Shown piece by piece: positions 51,014 to 61,837 of a stretch of 64,000 nucleotides of DNA. Where the stretch lies: the NCBI GenBank assembly GCA_000231825.2, contig JH720319.1, positions 496,001 to 560,000 on the forward strand. The letters are read 5' to 3'. Position numbers and translations under genes: made by a program. This DNA is from Tetrahymena elliotti 4EA (Eukaryota > Ciliophora > Oligohymenophorea > Hymenostomatida > Tetrahymenidae). The notes under the pieces were generated by a model. It was not told the DNA's origin. It was given only the letters and a program-made list of their open reading frames with translations, and made no database searches. Position 1 is the stretch's first letter; every line of letters starts with the position of its first letter.

Positions 51014-51688
51014 TCAATTATTAAAATAAATTTTAGCATTTTATAATTTGATAAAACTAACTGTTTGTTTTATTTTTGTATTAAATTTATTTTTTCATTA
51101 TGCTTTAAATTATATTACTGAAAATCAGATTATTTTATCTTAATTACCAAAAACAAATGTGTTTTTCTAAAAAGAAACCTAATCATACTATTATTCCTAA
51201 TTCTTTTGGACCTCTTATATTTGGATTTAGAGGTAATCAGAGAGTGAAAATATTTGAGATCAATTGGCACACAGATTTTTGTCTCTAATCTTCTTAGAAA
51301 TGAATTACTGTATTTATAAATCTATCATTGAAAATAATATTTAAATAAATTTAATGACTAACTAAGATTATGAGTTAAATGTTATTATAGTTAATTTAAT
51401 AAACAAATGTTAAATTAATTTTTGAAAAGCAAAGATTTTTACTCATATGTATCATAAAAATTATTTTGTTAATATTTTAAGAACATCTTCTCAATGTTCA
51501 ATGTGAAAAATTTTCAAAAATTGACCTATTTTTAACTAAGTTATGAAATAAAAAATAATTTTTAAAGCTTATTAAATTCAAAAAAGAGATAGATTATTTT
51601 TATATTTAATAACTTTATTAAAATTTGCTTTTTTAAAGATATTAAATAGTAAGATTAATTATAAATAGTCAGCTTATCTATTTGAAAA
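51014..51688. other. Intergenic spacer
   Basis: AT-rich DNA between channel copies IV and V. No feature recognised. Confidence 0.55.
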
Positions 51689-54600
51689 ATGATTAGTGAA
51701 GACATATTTTAAAAAAGCAACTAAAATGACAGAGATTAAACCAATACTTAGCCCATAAATGACATATAAAGTAACATGCAAAATTTTGCTAATTTATCTA
51801 ACTTTAATGAGGAAAAAATTTAAAGTCGCTCTTAACATGTAATTAGTCATTTTAGAGATTAATAAGAAGATGAATAAGATGAAAATTAAACCGATTAATG
51901 CAGTACTAAAAGGTAGTAAGAGTTAGAAACTATTTAGGAAAAGCTAACAGTGATAAAAGAAAGATTAAAGATAAGGAAAATTATTAAATATTTGTTAAAT
52001 TTTTCTAGATCAAGAATGCTGAAGAATATGTCTACATTGTAATATTAGTTTTTAAATGATAAGTCATAAGATTTCTCTGATATTAAAAATAGAAAAATAT
52101 ATTACTCATTTAAATAATAAAATTAGAAGGTGCCCTTAGTTAAGTTTTTTAAGTAGGTAATCAAAGCTATTGATAAATTGCCAGTTATTAATCCAGCAAG
52201 TATTTTTAAAAAATTGTGGGATACTTTGATTGCAATAGTTCTACTTTACTCTTTTTTTATAATTCCTATTATGGTTAGCTTTGGTTTAGATGATAATATT
52301 GTATTATTGTAATACTCTTTTGAAGTAATATTAATTTCAAATGTTATTGATACCTTAATTCAAATTAATACTGGATTTTATGAGCATGGTATTCTTTAAA
52401 GCAATAGAAAAGAAATAAGAAAAAAGTATTACAGCTCATAGTTTTCAGTAGATTTGTTCTCGATATTACCTTTAATAATATATAGAGTATTATAATAAAG
52501 CTTAAAAATAGAAACTCAATATTATCAATTTATTACTCTCTCAATCTTTATAAGATGGAAAAGCCAAATTAAAGTTTATAAAAATCTATAATAAAGCTAT
52601 ATTTTAAAGTAAAAGGTAAGAGACTTTCTAAGCTTGTTAGACCTGTTCCTTAAAGTAATTTTCATAGCTCATATTTGCGCCTGTATATGGATATTAACTG
52701 CAAGATTATCTGAATTCGTTCATGGAAATAGTTGGATTTATAAAAGTCAACTCCGTTATGAGCCTTGGGAGACCTAATATCTAAATTCCTTTTATTTTTG
52801 TACAGTAACAATGTCAACTGTAGGATATGGAGATATAGTAGCAGTTACCTCACTCGAAATACTTGTTTGTATTTTAATGATGTTATTTGCAAGTGGTGTT
52901 TTTGGTTTCTCAATTACTACAATAAATGGAATTCTTGAATAATTTTTTAAACATAAAAACGAAATATTATAAAAAATGTTTATTATTAAAAATTATCTGC
53001 AAAAAAAATCCATAAACTAAATACTTTAAAGAGACATTACAGAATATCTTGAGTAAATATTTTAATTCATTATTTATTTTATAAAATAAAAAAAACCTAG
53101 TAGAGTCATTTATCTATTAGAAAATATTTTTCTTTTTACTTTAAAAATTGTTAAAAATTTGGGAAAAAAAATAACTTTAACTAAAGTCTGTATTATTAAA
53201 AAATAGGTATGTTTGGAGACAACAATAAAATAACTATATTGAGGAGGAAAATAATATGATAAAATTACTTCCTAGTTATTTAAAATCTTAACTCTACGAA
53301 GAATCTAACAAATTTTTATTGCTAAGTCCTATTTTATAAAAAAATTTCAGTGATGACTTGCTCAAAGCAATTATACCAATAATTTAAGAGAAAAATTTCA
53401 CCCCAAATGAGCCAATTTTTTAATAAAATGAAGATACCCTTGATTAATTTTTGTATTTTATACAATAAGGATAAGCAGAAAATTTTATTCAGCTTGAGGA
53501 AAATGAAAAAAATGATCATGATATGAAGAAGAGTAATTAAAAACTATTAAAAATTTTTAATAAAGGAGATTATTTTGGTGAGATAGAATTTTTTACAGGT
53601 TAAAAATCTTTAACTCATGTTAAGAGTATGGGTTTCACTACTGTTTTATTATTGAGCAGAAGCAATTTCATTCAAATACTAAAGAAATTTCCTTAGGATT
53701 TAGAATAATTTTCTTAAATAAAAGATAAAATAATCTTTAGTCATGATTACTCTAAAATATTTCATAACTGCTACAGTTGCAGTAGCTAGAAACATACTGT
53801 TGCATAATGCCCTTTTATTCATTTAACAAATAATATTTATAAAATTATATCTCTACACAATAAAGCTGATGATCAAGATAAAACTAGTTCTAATGTGGAG
53901 AAAATAGCTAGAAGTTAGTTTAAATGTTAACTACAAAGCTAAGATTTGTTTCAGGTTTGCTAATTATTCTAAGAAGAAAATGAAGAAAATATTAAAGAAT
54001 ATGAGGAAAAATTTTTACAATTTTCTATTAATTAATGTGATTTATGTAGTAACATAAAAGAAATTTAAGAGAAAAAAAATTATTTTTATTAAAAAGAGGA
54101 TCCTTATCCAATATAAATTTAACAAAGTGGGTCATCTCTAAATTTTAGTTAAGAAAATATCAATGGTGGTATCCATAATAGCTAAAATAGCAATAATATA
54201 AAAAGATAATTCTTTAACTAAAAAACATATAGTAAATAGATAAGTTAAAATTCTGATGAGTAGTAGTTGATCACAAAGAAAAAAGGATTAGGTTAAAAGT
54301 TAGAAATCATGGACCAAGATAATAAATTTCCAAACAATCTTTTACTTAAAACACAAAAAAGCTCTAACATAGAAAGTAATAATCAGGCCTAGAAACTTAA
54401 TAGTTCATTAAAAGTAGTAAGTTTGTAAAATATAGGATTAATTTCTTAATAATAAACGATAGAATAAGAATAACATATTAATTAAGATGTAGCTAGTTCT
54501 ATTTATTAAACAAGTCAGAATAATCAAGGATTGAATCAGAATAACTTAAATTTGCTATAACCTACAAAAGTTAAATCTAAACTATAAGCTGTGTCAAATC

Positions 54601-55469
54601 CTAAATTAAATAAGATACAAAATATGTAGAATTAGCATTCTCAAATCTAGTACTTTGATATATTTTAAGGTGCCTTTGAAAAATTAAAATGCTTTGATTT
54701 CTATTTTCCACTTAGCAACTATGAGATTATCATTAAATAAATTCACTTAAATTCAGATTAGAAGAAAAAAATTTTATAAAAAGCGCTGGAGAAGTAAAAG
54801 TAAAAATACACAGAAATTTTTAATAAAAAGAGAAGATAAATTAGCTCAATAAACTCTTTTCATCGATCATTAAAAAACAGAAACAGCATTAAATTATAAG
54901 ATAGCTAGAAAAATGGAAGGAGTTCTTTATTTTCATAGAATAATACGATTGTAATCAGTAATAATAATAGCTTATAGATTTAAGCACCTTAGTCTGCTTT
55001 TACTATTTAAAAATAAAGGAAATCAAAAACCTTCTTTGATTCTCGAACAGTAAATTAATCACTAGATAAATCTGATGAAACTGATACTTTATAGATAAAA
55101 ATCTAAAATTAAATTTAAAGCTAAAAGAGATTTATTGATTCGATTATTATGGGAAATGATATCTCAAACATCAATAATCTAAATAATTAATCTAACTAAA
55201 GTGGGTATTAAAAATCAAACCAAGTAAGGCAAGAACATTAAAAGATTAACATTTCTCAACTTTGTGTCTAGTCTGCAAAAGACCAGTTTTATGATTTTTA
55301 ATCAAATCTTGTTTATTCTCCTAAAAGTTTACTTCACCAAAAAAAAGAAGATGATTACATAAGTAGCTCTCCAATGATAGAAAGTTAAATTTTGAAATGT
55401 AATTTTTCTTAGCTTCCTTGCATAGATGTTTCCAAGTATAATAATCAACTAGAAAATTAACATTTTTGA
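51689..55469 (+). CDS. Potassium channel with CNBD-like domain and CCHC zinc knuckle, copy V
   Basis: Two exons, 51689-53052 and 53207-55469 (154-nt intron, phase 2), give 1208 residues. The membrane core from SRMLKNM to the C-linker is nearly the same as in copy IV at both protein and DNA level, showing the most recent duplication in the array. Filter STVGYGD (379-382) is followed by IVAVT instead of IVPVT. The CNBD-like core KGDYFGEIEFF has Ser in place of the phosphate-contact Arg (QKSLTHVKS). CCHC knuckle 53769-53810, NQCDLC, Asn/Gln-rich tail, block FQGAFEKLK ... FPLSNY (about 54653-54735), and the same SSPMIES ... DVSKYNN end. Last member of the array; the next gene converges on it. Confidence 0.88.
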
Positions 55470-56161
55470 ATGAGCAAATTTCAGCTAGACAATAAAAACT
55501 TGTCCTCTCAAAAATTAAGGATTTATAATTTTGTCAAATAAGAAAAGTAAAAAATATTTATTTTCAAGAAAAAACTTACTTTTTCTGTTTGGTAATGCAA
55601 TTAAGTTCTCTACTGTTTGTAAAAAGTAAAATTTATAAAAACTCGAATGATAACTTTACTGAAAATCAAATAAATTTAAATCAATAGTTGGTCTGATAAA
55701 AATAAATAATTAACTAGTATAAATCAACAAATATGTATAAATATTTATAAAAAAATAAGAACAAGATTTTACTTTTGATAAAAATTTGTTAATTTTCTAG
55801 ATGCTTACAATCTATTAATTCTTTTTATTTTTATTCATAGATAGATGAATTGAGACAATATTGTTTTAAAAAATATAAAAATGGAATCAATTAAAAATAA
55901 TAATTAACAAAATACTTTCTTAAAACATAATCAAAAAATATATTATATTTATCCAATTTATTTAAAAAAATGTCTCTTAAAATAGATATTAAGTGTGCTT
56001 TTTAAATTAATTTAAAGAATAATTTGAGGAGTTTTTAAATTAAGTCATACACTTATAATTACAAGAAATAAATATTGAAAGTAATTTAATAAATAAATAT
56101 TTAAAGCAATTAAGTGGATCAAGTATTTCTTTTATTTGATCATTATTATTTTCTAATAAAA
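55470..56161. other. Convergent intergenic spacer
   Basis: AT-rich DNA between the 3' ends of channel copy V (+) and the membrane-protein gene (-). Nothing recognised. Confidence 0.55.
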
Positions 56162-57952
56162 TCAATCATCCTCATCGTCATCATCTTCTTCTCTACTTTT
56201 ACTTTATCTAGAATTAGAAAGGTCTTGCATTTCCATATTTTGTTGCTTATTTTATTGTTTCTAAGATACATTTTACATTTTTGATCCTTCTGCATATTTA
56301 TTTTCTTTTATTATACTTAAGTTATTTCTTTTTTCTGTTGACACCTACTTCTGCCTATTAGAAGGAGTTTTAATAAAAGAAGTTTATACAGGTAACTATT
56401 AAGAAAGAATATTTTATTATCCATTTTACAAATCCTCTCCTGAAAAGTATTATTATTAATCTTAATATGGAATATATGCAATTGTAGGATCATAGGGTTA
56501 ATTTTCTTATATCGGATCTGAATCATACTCACCATACTTTCTCTTTTTCACAAACATATCCATTACTAATTTTGCTATCAAAAGGCATAGGATAAATATG
56601 CCTACAACAGCTATCCACATGTAAACATAAGCATAATAATTATAATCATCTTAGGTGGAATGGAATAAAGAAGGGAAAGACATAAATTTAGAATTTGTTG
56701 CTGAATCAAAGCACCCTTACCAGCCTAGATTTCTAATAGAATTCTGCAAATTTTCTTTTTATGAATAATAACTACTTACAATACCTCCTTCTATAATAAG
56801 TAGTATCAAGTTTAAAATTAAAAGTCCCTTAGAAGCAAAACCAACAAAAACTACCATAGGATTTTTTGTGAAACCAAAAATCATTTCTACAATTGGAATT
56901 GGTATGAGAAATGTCATAAAAATTTATCTAATTATGTACATACCAAGTCCAGTTTAATTAATATTATGTGAGTATTAAGAAGCAAGACTTATTTCATCAT
57001 TAACAACACAATTTTAAGTATTTGTAATAGATGAGCTGTAACTTATCTTTGGTAAAACATATATTTTAAAAGATGTAGGAGTAGATCCTGCTGGAATAGA
57101 TGTAAAGGGCTTTCCTAAATCAGATAGTGTAATTTGCATTTCATTATAAATAAATATTTGTTTAATATCTAAACTAATTAAAGCATCATTTTTAGCATCT
57201 GTTGCAGTATTTTAACTTACTGAAATTATACTTGGAACTGTTCCAAAGGTGTCACAGGATTCACTTTAAATTTTATAAAAAGGAAATTATAAATAGCTAG
57301 GCAAGTAAGAATTCAAATCTTGATTCATACAAGGAGTAGTTATTCCTAAAAGTATTTTATAAAACTTGAAGTCATGGATTTCTTTTGATCCATTTATATA
57401 AATATAATATTTTTTAGAGGTAGAATCTTATTAAATAGTAAATTAAGTAGGAGTAGGGATGGTTCCTGTAAAAACAGCAGCAGGGCATCCAGCAGATGGA
57501 CATCTAGTAATTATAAATGTTGCAGATTAAGTAATTTGAACACCATCCTAAGTAAATGTTCCAGGTAAATAGTAAAAATTTCTAACATTTGAGTCCATTA
57601 ATTCAACTGATTTTGTTGTAGATGAATTGCATTCGCTTGATTAATAAACTCCATCACATAAATATCCACTACTACTACCTGCCCATCTATAAATAGATGA
57701 TGATTAGCTATTATCTCTGTTCAGAACATCTTAAAAAACAATTTAAATATTTTATATTGGCTATGTTTCTACATTATTTTTTACATAAGATAGGAATCCT
57801 ACATAAGGCTTGTAGTTTGATCCTTCAGCCTCAAAGTAATAAAATGATAAAGAAATATGAAGGCCAATAAAGGTCAAGTAAAATATGAATACTATATGAC
57901 GTGTTAAAGTTTAAGTTGGTGTTTCACCTCTTAATCTAGATTATCTATTCAT
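56162..57952 (-). CDS. Ciliate-type multi-pass membrane protein, function unknown
   Basis: A single uninterrupted frame of 597 codons (ATG 57952, TGA 56164-56162), 596 residues, without introns. One hydrophobic segment near the N-terminus (HIVFIFYLTFIGLHI, about residues 24-44) is followed by a roughly 290-residue Ser/Thr-rich, Cys-containing region likely outside the cytosol or in a lumen. Three more hydrophobic segments follow (about 340-362, 370-392, 440-463). After KKRKYGEYD begins a cytosolic Gln/Asn-rich tail ending in a strongly acidic run (EEDDDDEDD). It has the look of the large ciliate families of four-pass membrane proteins, but I do not recognise it and assign no activity. Transcribed away from the transporter across a 3.9-kb spacer. 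Confidence 0.82.
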
Positions 57953-60900
57953 CTATTTACAAATTTGGGAAATAAATCTATTTACTTATTTAGTTTTTTG
58001 TTTGCTTTACTTGTTTGTTTGTTCACTAGTTATTTAGTTAGTTTCTAGTAATTACTTTAAATTGTGGAAATATATTTCAAATTTTAAAAAAATTTATTCT
58101 AGATATTTTGTAAATTTTTTAATTTTGATTATTATTGATCCGTAATCTAACTAAATCTTAATTTATTAATTTAAAATTTTCAATTTTTTCTATTTTTCAT
58201 TTTTTTCTATTGGAAATAGTTAGTTGATTTTAAAAAAATGCTACTTATAATATATATTATTTTCTACACCAAATATTATATGATTCATATTTTTTGATAA
58301 GATATTTATGAATTTGTAAGTGATAAAATAATTAAGAGATATCTTAATTTTTTAATAAAATGTTACTTCCAAATTTACTAATTTTCAATTTGAACAAGAC
58401 TATTTAGACCTTACAAAATCTCTACTCTATCATTTTTTTTGGAAATTTTCTTTTAATAATGTAGTAATCCATAATTCTTAGAAAAAATAAATTAGAAATT
58501 AGTGCTTTTTAAATTTATAACAGACAAGTTATTTATTATCAATTTGAATTTGCATTATAAAAATATGTTTAGAATTTTTTGTTAAGCTTTTAAAAATTCA
58601 ATTCTTAATTAATAATAAAATTATTTTTTCTGTTTTTAATTCAGGTAGATACAAATAATGAAGCAAAATTAACCCAAACTATACTCTCTCTGCAGAATTT
58701 TTGTGTATGTCAGAATGTATAAATCAACTATTAATAATATTTATATATTAAAAAAAAACAAATTTTATTTACTAATTGAATTTCAAAATTTTGTTTGATA
58801 AAGTTAATCAAATTTTTCTTATTAATATTAATTAACTCAGATTAAGAACTAAACAAATTTAATAAAAAAAATAAATGTTATTATAAAATATAAAATCTTT
58901 TACAGATCTCAGTGAAGTACTTCAATTTCTTTAAATATAAGAATATATTATTATTTTTGTATATTAAAAGTTACTCAGCCCTAATTTAACTTCTTACGAA
59001 AATCTTAACATTGATTTTAGGTAAAATTATTCATTTTTCTTTTAACAATCACTTTTATTTATGATAAAAACTGATTGTTTTGAGTTGATTTAATTTTTTT
59101 TTCTTATTCTTTTAAATATTTCTTTATTAATTATTTATTTTATAATTCTTTAAAAGTTGCAAGAAGATTAATGATTTGGATGCATAAAAATTAGGATTAT
59201 GTTTAGCATAATACTCAATCAAATCTCTAAAATTTGACTCTTAACCTCTCGTAAAAATAGTGTTTCATTATTGGTTATGCATTTTTGAAGGAGGAACAAT
59301 TCGAAAAACAAAAAATGAAAATTTTTAGCAACTGGCTAATTTTGGTTGGTTGACTTGATCTTATTTTTTGAGTACTATTGCTTCCTCATTCATTAATTCT
59401 TATTTACTATTTTCAGATTTAATTCAAATTTTAATATTTTTTCATTCTTTTCAATATTTCTTGATCCAATATTTATTTTTATCATTCTTTAAAAAGTGGC
59501 AGTAAAATTGGTTATTTGGGTGGATACGGACTAGAATGTGGCTTAGGATAGTGCTCTAATCTCTAAACTTTGACTCTTAGAATCAAGTAAAAATAGTGTT
59601 TCATTATATAATGTGTTTCATTTTATAAATCTTGTTTTTTCAGCTTGATTGCTCCCTCATTCATTAATTCTTATTTTTTATTTTCAGATTTAATTTAAGT
59701 TTTAATATTTTTTCATTCTTTTCAATATTTATCTTTATTTCTCTTTAAAAGTCACAATGAAATTGGTGTATTGGGTAGTTAGGCATTAGGATCTGGCTTA
59801 GGATAGTGCTCTAATCTCTAAACTTTGACTCTTTGCCTCAGGTAAAAATAGTTTTTCATTATTAATTATATATTTTTGAAGGAGGAATAATAGGATAAAC
59901 AAAAAATTAAAATTTTGAGTTAAATGACTAATTTTGGTTGTTTAATTTTTTCAGCTTGATTGCTCCCTAATTAATTATTTCTTATTTGTTATTTTCAGAT
60001 TTAATTCAATTTTAATATTTTTCTCATTCTTTTCAATATTTCTTGATTATTCTTTAAAAGTGATAATAAAATTGATGAATTGAGTGGATAAGAATTAGGA
60101 TGTGGCTTAGGTAAGTGCTCTAATCTCTAAACTTTGACTCTTAGCATCAAGTCAAAATAGTGTTTCATTATATAATTATACATTTGATGAAGGAACGAAA
60201 AATTAAAATTTTTAGCAACTGACTAATTTTGGTTAGTTGACTTGATCTTATTTTTTCAACTCTATTGCTCCCTCATTCATTAATTCTTATTTGTATTTTT
60301 CAGATTTAATTCAAATTTTAATATTTTTCTCATTATTTTCAAAATTTATTTTTATCATTCTAAAAGTTACAATAAAATTGGTGAATTTGGTGGTTAAGGA
60401 TTAGGATGTGGCTTAGTATAGTGCTCTAATCTCTAAACTTAGACTCTTAGCATCAAGTAAAAATAGTGTTTCATAATATAATTAAACATTTTTGAAAGAG
60501 GAACAACAGGATAAACAAAAAATTAAAATTTTTAGCAACTGACTAATTTTGGTAGGCTGAGTTGATCTTATTTTTTCAGCTCGATTCCTCCCTTATTCAT
60601 TAATTCTTATTTCTTACTTTCAGATTTAACTCAAATTTTAATATTTTTCTCTATCTTTGAAAAATTTCTTGATTCAATGTTTGTTTTTATCATAAAGAGT
60701 TAATGATATTGGTGATTTGGGTAAATAAAGAATAAGACAAAAACTTAAGAAAGCAAAAAGAACAGTTAGATTATCATTATATTGATAACTTTGGGATGAC
60801 AAACATTCATAGCTTTAAATAATTTAATTGTTATCATATACATGAAATAATTTATTAAAATTATTTTATATAAAAAATTGAATGAAGTACATATAAATAT

Positions 60901-61837
60901 TAAAGCTGAAAACAAATAAAAATTTTATTCTATATCAAAACTCTCTTAATCAAAATTATTTATTTGTTAAAATTCTTTTTTTAATTTATTTAAAATACAT
61001 TTTTTTTCTAATAAAGGTATATTTTTAATAACATAAAAACAATTTTTAACTATTTTCAATTCATCAAAAATAATTTTAAGGGATAATATTGGTTGAGCTT
61101 TTTATTCCTTAAAAAATATAAATAAAACTTAAATATTTTATAAAAATTGCTTTTGTGATATTTAAAACAATTACTATCTTCTGACAAAAAAATTTTTTTT
61201 AAGTAAATAGTAGTCATTTTATTCACAAACAAGTAAAGTTTGTTATCAAATGACATTTTTTAATTCATAACTAAATTTTATAGTTAAAGGTTCAATAAAG
61301 TTATTTAAAGAAAGTAGATTTTGAAAAGCATCTTTAATTCAAAAGTTAGTAATAGAAGATGTGTTAATTTATTATTAATTGTAGTTGTCATGTCATCATA
61401 GTATTTAAATTAAATTTGTTCTAGTTAAGCAAAATATTCTTCAGAAGTTTTTTAACAAATTTAGCTTTTTAATTTTTCAAATAATAATAAACTCAGGATC
61501 ATTGCTTGTTTTATTTGAAATCAGCTTCTCTTTGAGAATTAAAACTTTTCATTATAATTTTAATGTCAGAATTTCTTTTCATATTTTTTTAAAACTTGAT
61601 TCAAGACTACTAAAAATTAATCGTTAAATATGATGATTTTGAAAATTAAGTTTATTACTATCAATTAGCTTTCTCATATGATCAAAAATGACGACAGCTT
61701 TTAGATTGCTTAAAAAATAATGAATAGGTTTATAATATTTAAAAAATCAATAATAAGATTAGATAACAGCAATTTTTAATTTCTTAATTAAAATAAAAAA
61801 ACTGGAAAATAGATAATAAATAGAGGCTAAATAATTA
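57953..61837. other. Long divergent spacer with tandem repeats
   Basis: About 3.9 kb between the 5' ends of the membrane-protein gene (-) and the sugar transporter (+). It contains the 255-336 bp tandem repeat array (about 59160-60680). The rest is AT-rich; the remaining reading frames, such as one on the minus strand at 61056-61256, look like chance. Confidence 0.55.
59160..60680. repeat. Intergenic tandem repeat array, about five units of 255-336 bp
   Basis: The anchor CTCTAAACTTTGACTCTT (with variants) occurs at 59225, 59561, 59816, 60125 and 60431. Units share an ordered set of landmarks: GGATGTGGCTTAGG before the anchor, AAATAGTGTTTCATTAT after it, TGAAGGAGGAA, AGCAACTGACTAATTTTGG, TTGCTCCCTCATTCATTAA and TTTTCAGATTTAA. 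The third unit is shortened. The segment around the anchor is GC-richer and best conserved. No reading frame is maintained across units. It could be a minisatellite, a retained germline-type repeat or tandem non-coding RNA units. Confidence 0.85.

Noticed and set aside
59340..60260. GGTTGGTTGA words in the repeats, resembling the Tetrahymena chromosome breakage sequence
   Set aside because: The invariant GGTTGGTTTA core is not matched and no telomere repeats (GGGGTT) are near.
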